A stretch of DNA of 5,108 bases from Acidimicrobiia bacterium (GTDB lineage: Bacteria > Actinomycetota > Acidimicrobiia > Acidimicrobiales > Acidimicrobilacustridaceae). The notes below the pieces were generated by a model. The model was given only the letters and a program-made list of their open reading frames with translations. It made no database searches and was not told the origin of the DNA. The translations under genes were made by a program, and so were the position numbers. Of this stretch, positions 1 to 5,108 are shown piece by piece; the first letter of the stretch is position 1; each line of letters begins with the position of its first letter. Location: assembly GCA_018882825.1 (NCBI GenBank), contig VERC01000185.1:1-5108 (forward strand), in the 5' to 3' direction.

Positions 1-270
1 CTCGTCGACACCGGCTTCCACATCAACCTGCTGGACGTCGCCGGACAGGTCGGCCCGACGAAGTGCGGGGAGTTGACGGGCACGCCCACGAAGGCCGGCA
101 CCTACACGTTCACCATGCGGTTGCTGTACAAGCTCGCACCCGGCACGGCACCGGGTTCGGTGTCGAGTTCGTCACCGGCGACGGTGGCCGACGGTGTCGA
201 CGAACAGACCTTCGCCACCCACCAGACGTTCACTCTCATCGTCGAGGAGACGCCCAGCTTCACCGGCTGA
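1..270 (+). CDS. C-terminal fragment of a protein with a putative Ig-like (He_PIG-type) domain
   Basis: The reading frame is open from the first base to the TGA at 268-270, so this is the 3' end of a gene that starts outside the window; 89 residues are visible. The fragment contains GTPTKAGTYTFTMRLLY near residues 28-44 and ends in a strand-like QTFTLIVEE near residues 77-85. The pattern G-T-P-x-x-A-G-T-Y-T-F-T followed some 35-40 residues later by T-F-T-L-x-V is characteristic of bacterial putative Ig domains (He_PIG and relatives), which occur in secreted or surface proteins. The stretch between the strands is rich in Ser, Pro, Gly and Ala and looks like an extended loop. A cysteine (KCGEL) lies just before the motif. 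Secretion is inferred from the fold, since the N-terminus is not visible. No specific function can be assigned. Confidence 0.7.
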   Translation, partial: LVDTGFHINLLDVAGQVGPTKCGELTGTPTKAGTYTFTMRLLYKLAPGTAPGSVSSSSPATVADGVDEQTFATHQTFTLIVEETPSFTG

Positions 271-292
271 CAACATCACGAGCACCAGACGC

Positions 293-324
293 CGCCGGAC
301 CCACGAGCATGGGCGCCACCGGCG
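293..324 (+). terminator. Weak hairpin downstream of the Ig-like gene, possible terminator
   Basis: CGCCGG (293-298) pairs with CCGGCG (319-324), and inside it CCCA (300-303) pairs with TGGG (310-313) around a CGAGCA loop. The two stems are separated by an asymmetric interior loop (1 versus 5 bases), and no T-run follows. It lies 23 bases after the stop of the Ig-like gene and before the next ribosome binding site, a sensible place for a terminator. In DNA this GC-rich, a 6 + 4 bp stem can arise by chance, so the call is tentative. Confidence 0.25.
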
Positions 325-328
325 ACCA

Positions 329-340
329 GTCGACGTCGAC
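329..340. promoter_or_regulatory. Perfect 12-base palindrome before the methyltransferase gene, possible operator
   Basis: GTCGACGTCGAC is identical to its own reverse complement and ends two bases before the AAGGAG ribosome binding site of the methyltransferase gene. It could be bound by a dimeric regulator. The genome style is rich in TCGA and GACG words, so chance is a real alternative. No convincing -10/-35 pair was found near it. Confidence 0.2.
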
Positions 341-342
341 CG

Positions 343-348
343 AAGGAG
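343..348 (+). promoter_or_regulatory. Shine-Dalgarno site of the O-methyltransferase gene
   Basis: AAGGAG lies 7 bases before the ATG at 356. It is the best ribosome binding site in the window and fixes the methyltransferase start. Confidence 0.85.
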
Positions 349-355
349 ATGACCG

Positions 356-1021
356 ATGGCCGATCCCACCTCCAAGGGAGTCGCAGTCACCCCGGAGCTC
401 CGGCAGTACCTGATCGATCACTCGATCACGCAACCCGACGTCAATGCCGAGTTGGTCGAGGCCACGAAGATGGCGATGCAGGGTCTGTCCATCATGCAGA
501 TCGCCGAGGAGCAGGGGCCGTTCCTCACCTGGCTGGCCCGTCTGCTCGGTACCCGACATGCCATCGAGATCGGGACGTTCACCGGGCTGTCGGCACTGTG
601 CATCGCCCAGGGGCTCGAGGCCGACGGTCGTCTCACCTGCTTCGACATCAACGAGGAGTTCGTCAGCGTCGGTCGACCCTTCTGGGAACGAGCCGGTGTG
701 GCCGACCGGATCGAGGTGGTGATCGGCCCCGCCGCCGAGACCCTCGTGGAGTTCCGCCCCGACGCTCAGATCGACTTCGCCTTCATCGATGCCGACAAGA
801 CCGGCTACCGCACGTACTACGAGACACTCGTTCCTCTCATGCGACCCGGCGGGATCATCGCCTTCGACAACTCCCTGTACTTCGGCGCGGTGCTGACCGA
901 TGCGGACGATGCCGACACGGCGTCGATCAAGGCGCTGAACGACCATGTGGCGGCCGATCCCCGCGTCGAGACGGTGCTGTTGAACGTGGGTGACGGACTC
1001 CTGCTGGCCCGGAAGCTGTGA
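356..1021 (+). CDS. SAM-dependent O-methyltransferase, CCoAOMT-like (methyltransferase family 3)
   Basis: This 221-residue protein has the usual length of the caffeoyl-CoA/catechol O-methyltransferase-like family. Such soluble class I enzymes transfer a methyl group from S-adenosylmethionine to a hydroxyl, often with a divalent metal. Visible motifs are SAM motif I AIEIGTFTG (69-77), the acidic end of strand 2 in CFDIN (Asp97), GPAAETL (124-130), FIDADKTGY (143-151) and FDNSLYFG (170-177). Asp145 and the Asp171-Asn172 pair match the metal-binding positions of CCoAOMT enzymes. The C-terminal VGDGLLLARK (211-220) is the typical last strand. The ATG is set by AAGGAG 7 bases upstream. The stop overlaps the GTG of the following dioxygenase, so the two are almost certainly co-transcribed and translationally coupled. 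The acceptor is unknown: a catechol, another phenolic or a natural-product intermediate are all possible. The family call is secure. Confidence 0.93.
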   Translation: MADPTSKGVAVTPELRQYLIDHSITQPDVNAELVEATKMAMQGLSIMQIAEEQGPFLTWLARLLGTRHAIEIGTFTGLSALCIAQGLEADGRLTCFDINEEFVSVGRPFWERAGVADRIEVVIGPAAETLVEFRPDAQIDFAFIDADKTGYRTYYETLVPLMRPGGIIAFDNSLYFGAVLTDADDADTASIKALNDHVAADPRVETVLLNVGDGLLLARKL

Positions 1022-1941
1022 GGACGCGAACACTGCCGGTCGGGTTCGGGCTCGAGATCGAGGGACTCGACCTCTCCGGCCCTCTCGACGAGGCGACGCG
1101 CACGACGCTGCGCGGCCTCTTCGTCGACGCCGGTGTGCTCGTGTTCCGGGGCGCCGGCACCACTCCCGAGGCCCACATCGAACTGAGCCGAGTGTTCGGG
1201 GACCTCGAGCTGCACTCGAATCGCGAGGCGTGGGTCGAGGACTGCCCCGAACTCATCGACATCTCCTACCGACCCGTCGCCGATGGGCCCGAGACGGGTG
1301 TACAGCCGGTCTACGAGGTCGACGGTGTGCCCTTGGCCGGTTGGCTGGCCTGGCACACCGATCAGTGCTTCATCCCCCGACTCTCGCGCGGCGGCGTGCT
1401 ACGGGCGCTGCAGGTGCCGACACACTTCGGTCGCACCGGGTTCATGGACAAGATCCGCCTCCACGACACGCTCGATGAATCGGTCCGGGCGCGGATCGTC
1501 GATCAACGAGTCGTGTACCGGTTCGAACCGCGAATGGACCGCAATCGCCACGCCGTCCCGCGCACGGCGCGTCTCCTGCGCAGTTCCGCCGCCATGGACT
1601 CCCTCGTCGAACGTCTCGAGCGCGACTTCCCGCCGGTGAGCCATCCCCTGGTGCTGACCCAGCGCGAGACCGGACGACATGTCCTCAACTTCTCACCGTG
1701 CTACGCCGTCGGCATCGAGGGCATGGCCGAGAACGAGGCCGACGAATTGCTCTCGGTGCTCAGCGATCACTGCGCCGCGGCCGCCGAAGGCGCCTACTTC
1801 CATGACTGGCACGTGCACGACCTCGTCGCGTGGGACAACTGGAGGATGCTGCACCAGGCCGAGGGATGCCCGGTCGACGAGACCCGTCTCATGCACCGCA
1901 CCAGCATCGCCGGCGACTACGACCTCGGCGCCTTCGCCTGA
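1018..1941 (+). CDS. TauD/TfdA-family Fe(II)/2-oxoglutarate-dependent dioxygenase
   Basis: This 307-residue protein matches the length of TauD-type enzymes, which use Fe(II), O2 and 2-oxoglutarate to hydroxylate or oxidatively cleave small substrates in the cytoplasm. The iron-binding triad is visible: His113 and Asp115 in WHTDQCF and the distal His279 in WDNWRMLHQ. The 2-oxoglutarate-binding arginines are Arg290 and Arg294 in TRLMHRTSIAGDY, with the same +11 and +15 spacing from the distal His as in E. coli TauD. The N-terminus (GFGLEIEGLDLSGPLDE) is the canonical start of the fold and supports the GTG at 1018, which overlaps the methyltransferase stop as GTGA. There is no well-spaced Shine-Dalgarno (GGAAG lies only 2 bases before the GTG), so reinitiation after the upstream gene is likely. 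The substrate is not readable. Taurine specificity is not supported, and natural-product tailoring or catabolism are alternatives. It converges on the small membrane-protein gene. Confidence 0.93.
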   Translation: MRTRTLPVGFGLEIEGLDLSGPLDEATRTTLRGLFVDAGVLVFRGAGTTPEAHIELSRVFGDLELHSNREAWVEDCPELIDISYRPVADGPETGVQPVYEVDGVPLAGWLAWHTDQCFIPRLSRGGVLRALQVPTHFGRTGFMDKIRLHDTLDESVRARIVDQRVVYRFEPRMDRNRHAVPRTARLLRSSAAMDSLVERLERDFPPVSHPLVLTQRETGRHVLNFSPCYAVGIEGMAENEADELLSVLSDHCAAAAEGAYFHDWHVHDLVAWDNWRMLHQAEGCPVDETRLMHRTSIAGDYDLGAFA

Positions 1942-1991
1942 TCGTCCGCGATCGACGTCGCTCGCCGGCGACGGTCGAACGGAACGATCAG
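1938..1991. terminator. Long imperfect hairpin, candidate bidirectional terminator between convergent genes
   Basis: The left arm CTGATCGT-CCG-cga-TCGACGTCGC (1938-1961) pairs with the right arm GCGAC-g-GTCGA-a-CGG-a-ACGATCAG (1968-1991) around the loop TCGCCG. This gives 21 base pairs interrupted by two single-base bulges and one small interior loop. The structure covers the whole gap between the dioxygenase and the membrane-protein gene, and each gene's TGA stop sits in its outer arm, so it reads the same way from both strands. There is no T-tract, as is common for stem-loops in high-GC actinobacteria. It could also act as an RNA 3'-end stabiliser. Confidence 0.65.
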
Positions 1992-2329
1992 CGCTGCGTG
2001 GCCGGTGTCGACTCCTCCGATCCGGATTCCGGACTCGTCACGCCCGCTGCGAGTCGCAGCCGTGCGGCGCCGAGACCGATGTTCACCCCTGACCCGTAGG
2101 CCGACGCACCGGAGAGCACGGTGGCCAGCATCGTGCCCAGCACGAGACTGATCGCCTGCTCGGCGTTCAGGTCACCGGCGATCCAGAAGCCGACGAAGAC
2201 GGCCATGCCGACGATGCCGACGGCGGCGACGAACCAACCGAGACCGCACAGGAGCCGCTCGATCCGATGAGCGTGCGCCAGACGATCATCGATCTCCTTC
2301 GCATTTGGTCCCGGGACGGCCGATGACAT
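1988..2329 (-). CDS. Small two-helix membrane protein of unknown function
   Basis: I do not recognise a family. From the ATG at 2329 the product is 113 residues. A polar N-terminal part (KEIDDRLAHAHRIER, 11-25) may be a short amphipathic or coiled segment. Two hydrophobic helices follow at about 27-51 (including GWFVAAVGIVGMAVFVGFWIA) and 57-79 (QAISLVLGTMLATVLSGASA). The tail is small, Gly/Ala-rich and ends in a Ser/Glu/Thr stretch. The Arg-containing N-terminal flank and Asp/Glu between the helices suggest a helical hairpin with both termini in the cytoplasm. GGGAG at 2339-2343, 9 bases before the ATG, favours this start. An in-frame TTG at 2338 would overlap the GTPase stop as TTGA, but the Shine-Dalgarno would then directly abut it. 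It is the last gene of the amidohydrolase-GTPase operon, 5 bases after the GTPase stop. Whether it works with those enzymes is unknown. Confidence 0.75.
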   Translation of the reverse strand: MSSAVPGPNAKEIDDRLAHAHRIERLLCGLGWFVAAVGIVGMAVFVGFWIAGDLNAEQAISLVLGTMLATVLSGASAYGSGVNIGLGAARLRLAAGVTSPESGSEESTPATQR

Positions 2330-2334
2330 CGGAC

Positions 2335-3285
2335 TCAACTCCCACCGTTCGACGCGAGGAGCCGAGGGACGGTTCCGGGGTCGAACTGCTGGCGCACGGC
2401 GATGAACGATATCGACCGGATCGCCATCGCCCCGGCGGGAGCAGTCGACACCTCCCGTCGTCGACCGACGACCTGCACCAGCATCGGATAGACCTCGCCG
2501 GCGTCGAGCACCGGGACGACACCCTTGGCGCGGACGATCCCGGCCGGCAGCGCATCGAGTGCCATCCGCAGTTCATCGATGGCTACGGGCGCATCGAACG
2601 AGCGGACCCACGACACGAACGTGGTCGAGGCGTCGGGCCCCTGCTCTTCGATCCGCGCGTCGTCGCGCTCGGTATCGGACACCGATCGGCTGACCGGTAC
2701 CCGGTCGAACAGCACCTCGAGGTCGACCCGACCATGGTCGGCCTCGAGCACGACCGCCGAAGGGGCGATCGTGGTGATCCGTTCGCGAGCGGCGGCCCGG
2801 CGAGCCCGGTCGACCAGATCGACCTTGTTGCACACGACCAGATCCGCGTCCCGGATCTGCGCCCTGACCAGGTCTCCGACCCATCGATCGTTCACTCGCT
2901 CGTCGATCGATGCCGCATCGACGACGCACACAGTGGCGTCGAGGCGGAGGCCCGGCAGCGACGCGTAGTTGGCGATGGTGGCCAGTTCGCCGACCCCACT
3001 CGACTCGATCAGCACCCGATCCGGGGCGGGAGTGACGGAGCGGATCCGGTCGAGCGCCACCACCAGCCCTTCGGAGAGGTCACAGCACACACAGCCGTTG
3101 GCGAAGGTGAGCACCTCTCCGTCGTTGTCGACCAGCAGCGCCGCATCGATGTCGAGGTCGCCGAAATCGTTCACCACCACCGCCACCGGCCGGCGCGCGT
3201 GTCGGAGCACGTGATTGACCAGCGTCGTCTTGCCGGCGCCGAGATACCCGCCGACGACGGTGACGGGGAGACCCGGACCGGTCAC
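2335..3285 (-). CDS. CobW/COG0523-family G3E GTPase, putative metallochaperone
   Basis: This 316-residue protein is full length for COG0523, GTPases that deliver or insert metals (Zn, Co, Fe) into client proteins. Visible motifs are the Walker A GGYLGAGKTT (12-21), the switch-like NDFGDLDID (39-47), the family's metal-binding CxCC in GCVCC (Cys65, Cys67, Cys68), Walker B-type ESSGVGE (94-100), and the guanine-specificity NKVD (153-156). A CobW_C-like domain occupies about 220-305, including RAKGVV (252-257). No histidine-rich HxHxHH-type loop is present, unlike many zinc-linked members. The GTG at 3285 overlaps the amidohydrolase stop as GTGA. The frame stays open 67 codons further upstream, but that part is Arg/His-rich shadow sequence inside the amidohydrolase gene. 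Placement directly behind a metal-dependent hydrolase suggests, by inference, that the hydrolase is its client. The family call is secure; metal and client are not known. Confidence 0.92.
   Translation of the reverse strand: MTGPGLPVTVVGGYLGAGKTTLVNHVLRHARRPVAVVVNDFGDLDIDAALLVDNDGEVLTFANGCVCCDLSEGLVVALDRIRSVTPAPDRVLIESSGVGELATIANYASLPGLRLDATVCVVDAASIDERVNDRWVGDLVRAQIRDADLVVCNKVDLVDRARRAAARERITTIAPSAVVLEADHGRVDLEVLFDRVPVSRSVSDTERDDARIEEQGPDASTTFVSWVRSFDAPVAIDELRMALDALPAGIVRAKGVVPVLDAGEVYPMLVQVVGRRREVSTAPAGAMAIRSISFIAVRQQFDPGTVPRLLASNGGS
2339..2343 (-). promoter_or_regulatory. Shine-Dalgarno site that decides the start of the small membrane protein
   Basis: On the minus strand GGGAG (within GGTGGGAG) lies inside the 3' end of the GTPase gene, 9 bases before the ATG at 2329 and 0 bases before the alternative TTG at 2338. 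The spacing therefore supports the ATG. Confidence 0.6.
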
Positions 3286-4937
3286 TCGCGGAACACCCCG
3301 CTCCGGGCGGTGGTGACGACGCCGATGTCGGCGATCCCGTCGGGCGCGACGGTGAGCGGATCGGCGTCGAGCACGGCGAGATCGGCGAACTTGCCGGCCT
3401 GGATCGAGCCGATCTCGTGATCCATCCGCAGCATGAACGCGCTGCCGAGCGTCATGGCCTCGAGAGCCTGCGCCGGAGTGATGCATTCATCGGGTCCCAA
3501 CGACCGGCCCGTCGCCGTGCGTCGGTTCACGGCATGGTGCATGGAGGCGAGCGGTGAGATGGGAGTGACGGGGGTGTCGCAGTGCAACGAGATCGGGACT
3601 CCCGCAGCGATCGCCGTGGCGGCGGCGTCCATGCGCGCCGCTCGGTCGGGGCCGATCACGATGTCACGGTGCTGGTCACCCCAGTACCAGATGTGGTTGG
3701 CGAAGATGTTGGCGCACCCGCCGAGTGCGGCGAGTCGGCGGTACTGCGACGCAGTGGTGAGTTGCGAGTGGGTCACGGTGTGGCGATGGTCCCAACGCGG
3801 ATGCTGCTCGAGGGCGTCGGCGAGCACGTCGAGGAACAACTCGGTCGCCTCGTCACCGTTGCAATGGACGTGGATGAGGGCGCCGGCGACATGGAACGCG
3901 GTGAACGTCTGGCGGAACGTCTCCGGGGCCATGACCCAGATGCCGCGAGCCTCGCGATCGAGATAGCCCGGTGGGAGGAGTCGCGCCGTTCGCTGCTGGA
4001 TGCTGCCATCGAGGACGATCTTGATGTGACCGACGCGGAACGCGTCACTGCTGCGACCGCGCAGATCGTCCATGACGGTCTGCGCGCTGTCGACATCGAA
4101 CGCGCGGCCGGCCATGAGGAACGACGACAGTCGCACCGGGAAGTCGGGTTCGTCGACGACCGCTCGAGAGGTGGCGATCGCCTCGGGACTCGATGGCGTC
4201 GTCGTCCCGAGATCGACGACCGTGGTGCAGCCGACGCTCGCTGCTTCACGGGCGAAGCGACGGAGGATGAGGACCGGGTCGGCTCCGGCGAAGATCCTCC
4301 CGAGACCGGGGACGAGCGACATGGCCGCCGGCTCCTGCAACTCACCGTCGGGCCGACCATCCCGATCGACGACCACCCCGACCACATTGGTGTGAGCGGC
4401 GACGTTGCCGACCTCGAGCGCGGCGGTGTTGACCGAGGCCACATGACTGCTGGCATGCAGCACGAAGATCGGACGAGTGCGCGACACCCGATCGAGATCG
4501 GCGGCGCACAGGCGCTCACCGCCGAGGTACACCGAATCGAATCCCCAGGCGACCAACATCTCGTCACCGTCGATCTTCGCCTCCGCCTCGCGCAATCGGT
4601 CGACGACGGCGCTGATGGACGTGCACCCCGACCACTTGTGCCCATCGGTGTCGGTCCGGTCGAAGTAGCCGAGGTAGGGGAATTCCCACAGACGGGCGCC
4701 GAACACGTGGGTGTGAGCCTCGACGAAGCCCGGGACGATCACGTGATCGGCGAAACGATCGTCGAGACGTGCCGGTCCGTAGGCCGCCAGTTCGTCGAGC
4801 GAGCCGACGGCCAGCACGCGACCGCCCCGCACGGCCACGGCATCGGCGACGGGCCGACCACGATCGAGGGTGCGCACGAGTCGAGCCCGGTACACGACCG
4901 TTTCGGCGTCGACGGCAGGAGAAGGGGATCCGGTCAT
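3282..4937 (-). CDS. YtcJ-like metal-dependent amidohydrolase (Amidohydro_3 family)
   Basis: From the ATG at 4937 this is 551 residues, typical of YtcJ/N-substituted formamide deformylase-like enzymes, which hydrolyse amide-type C-N bonds with a metal in a TIM barrel. Visible parts are an N-terminal beta-sandwich half (VYRARLVRTLDRG, VAVRGGRVLAVG), the metal-binding HxH in PGFVEAHTH (His75, His77), a lysine in HIKIVLDGSI (Lys306), IHVHCNGDEA (His358), HTVTHSQL (His390) and the barrel-end Asp454 in LHCDTPVTPISPL. The C-terminal half sandwich ITPAQALEAMTLGSAF and IGSIQAGKFADLAVLDADPL closes the fold. No signal peptide is visible, so it is probably cytoplasmic. An in-frame GTG at 4958 would add 7 residues. 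The ATG is preferred because a TAGTGT -10 lies 7 bases before it, suggesting a leaderless message. It is the first gene of the operon, overlaps the GTPase by 4 bases, and is divergent from a GMC oxidoreductase. The substrate is unknown. Confidence 0.93.
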   Translation of the reverse strand: MTGSPSPAVDAETVVYRARLVRTLDRGRPVADAVAVRGGRVLAVGSLDELAAYGPARLDDRFADHVIVPGFVEAHTHVFGARLWEFPYLGYFDRTDTDGHKWSGCTSISAVVDRLREAEAKIDGDEMLVAWGFDSVYLGGERLCAADLDRVSRTRPIFVLHASSHVASVNTAALEVGNVAAHTNVVGVVVDRDGRPDGELQEPAAMSLVPGLGRIFAGADPVLILRRFAREAASVGCTTVVDLGTTTPSSPEAIATSRAVVDEPDFPVRLSSFLMAGRAFDVDSAQTVMDDLRGRSSDAFRVGHIKIVLDGSIQQRTARLLPPGYLDREARGIWVMAPETFRQTFTAFHVAGALIHVHCNGDEATELFLDVLADALEQHPRWDHRHTVTHSQLTTASQYRRLAALGGCANIFANHIWYWGDQHRDIVIGPDRAARMDAAATAIAAGVPISLHCDTPVTPISPLASMHHAVNRRTATGRSLGPDECITPAQALEAMTLGSAFMLRMDHEIGSIQAGKFADLAVLDADPLTVAPDGIADIGVVTTARSGVFRE

Positions 4938-4944
4938 GGTCACG

Positions 4945-4950
4945 ACACTA
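4945..4950 (-). promoter_or_regulatory. Candidate -10 element for a leaderless amidohydrolase operon transcript
   Basis: On the minus strand TAGTGT fits the actinobacterial TANNNT -10 pattern and ends 7 bases before the ATG at 4937, the distance expected if transcription starts at the A of the ATG. No Shine-Dalgarno precedes this ATG, consistent with a leaderless mRNA. A -35 is not convincing (AGGACA, 19 bases upstream, is the nearest partial match). Confidence 0.45.
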
Positions 4951-4974
4951 GGCAGCACCGACGCGCCGGTGTCC

Positions 4975-4980
4975 TACTGT
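4975..4980 (+). promoter_or_regulatory. Candidate -10 element for a leaderless GMC oxidoreductase transcript
   Basis: TACTGT fits TANNNT and ends 6 bases before the GTG at 4987, again the spacing expected for a transcript starting at the start codon. The only purine-rich stretch nearby, GGAG at 4982-4985, is one base from the GTG and too close to act as a Shine-Dalgarno. No clear -35 is seen. Confidence 0.45.
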
Positions 4981-4986
4981 CGGAGC

Positions 4987-5108
4987 GTGGCGATCGACGC
5001 TCTCGCATCGGGTTTCGACATCGTGATCGTCGGCGCCGGATCGGCCGGCTGCGTACTGGCGGGACGTCTCACCGAGGATGCGTCGTGGCGGGTGGCGCTG
5101 CTGGAGGC
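4987..5108 (+). CDS. N-terminus of a GMC-family FAD-dependent oxidoreductase (choline dehydrogenase-like), cut by the window end
   Basis: About 40 residues are visible. FDIVIVGAGSAGCVLAGRL (10-28) is the FAD-binding Rossmann motif of GMC oxidoreductases: the GxGxxG is GAGSAG (16-21), and the SAGCVLAxRL continuation followed by (S/T)ED is diagnostic. The fragment ends in VALLEA, whose Glu40 is the residue expected to bind the FAD ribose. Family members oxidise alcohols such as choline, glucose, long-chain or polyethylene glycol alcohols. The rest of the gene lies beyond the window, so the substrate cannot be narrowed. The GTG at 4987 is chosen because a TACTGT -10 sits 6 bases upstream. In-frame alternatives are GTG 4969 and ATG 4936; the latter has AAGGGG 8 bases upstream but would overlap the start of the divergent amidohydrolase gene. 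Confidence 0.88.
   Translation, partial: MAIDALASGFDIVIVGAGSAGCVLAGRLTEDASWRVALLE

Noticed and set aside
267..272. CTGACA as a -35 element for the methyltransferase operon
   Set aside because: It matches TTGACA at 5 of 6 positions, but the sequence 16-19 bases downstream is pure G/C with no TANNNT element.
260..1033. Long minus-strand open frame (257 codons) opposite the methyltransferase
   Set aside because: It is a high-GC antisense shadow of a gene with clear family motifs and a Shine-Dalgarno. Its translation has no recognisable domain.
1018..1941. Calling the dioxygenase a taurine dioxygenase (tauD)
   Set aside because: Only fold-level and cofactor-binding residues are shared. No taurine transport genes are nearby, and the family covers many substrates.
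2305..3420. Long plus-strand open frame (371 codons) opposite the CobW-type GTPase
   Set aside because: The translation is Arg/Asp/His-rich low-quality sequence, while the minus strand encodes intact Walker A, CxCC and NKxD motifs.
3286..3486. N-terminal extension of the GTPase to an upstream start
   Set aside because: The extra 67 residues are Arg/His-rich shadow sequence inside the amidohydrolase C-terminus. The family normally begins a few residues before the Walker A motif, which fits the GTG at 3285.
3773..4645. Second minus-strand frame (290 codons) inside the amidohydrolase gene
   Set aside because: It is a Ser/Arg/Pro-rich out-of-frame translation. The amidohydrolase frame carries every expected motif without interruption, so there is no frameshift.
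4936..4986. ATG 4936 or GTG 4969 as start of the GMC oxidoreductase
   Set aside because: AAGGGG before ATG 4936 is a plausible ribosome site, but this start would overlap the divergent gene's ATG and add residues unlike the usual short GMC N-terminus. GTG 4987 fits the TACTGT -10 spacing. It cannot be fully excluded.

Overview
The window is very GC-rich with strong G/C preference at third codon positions, abundant GTG starts and 4-base stop/start overlaps. This suggests a high-GC actinobacterium. Acidimicrobiia (Ilumatobacter-like) is a guess from the gene content and style only. No RNA genes, insertion sequences, CRISPR arrays or phage genes were seen, and gene packing is dense.

Left part, plus strand: the window opens inside the 3' end of a gene whose last 89 residues resemble a bacterial putative Ig-like (He_PIG-type) domain. 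An 85-base gap with a weak hairpin and a 12-base palindrome follows. Next comes a tightly coupled pair: a class I SAM-dependent O-methyltransferase of the CCoAOMT-like family (356-1021) and a TauD/TfdA-type Fe(II)/2-oxoglutarate dioxygenase (1018-1941). They overlap by GTGA and look like two tailoring or catabolic enzymes made together. Their substrates cannot be read from the sequence.

Middle and right part, minus strand: a three-gene operon reads leftward. It starts with a YtcJ-like metal-dependent amidohydrolase (3282-4937), continues with a COG0523/CobW-type G3E GTPase (2335-3285, GTGA overlap) and ends with a small two-helix membrane protein of unknown function (1988-2329). A zinc-type hydrolase directly coupled to a putative metallochaperone GTPase is the most suggestive arrangement in the window. 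The operon meets the dioxygenase gene tail to tail, and one long imperfect hairpin (1938-1991) contains both stop codons and looks like a shared bidirectional terminator.

Right edge: a GMC-family flavin oxidoreductase starts at about 4987 on the plus strand and runs off the end. It is divergent from the amidohydrolase. In the 49-base divergent spacer each gene has a TANNNT -10 element 6-7 bases before its start codon, which suggests two leaderless transcripts. These are mostly recognisable metabolic families. The novelty lies in the pairings and regulatory layout, not in an evident new system.
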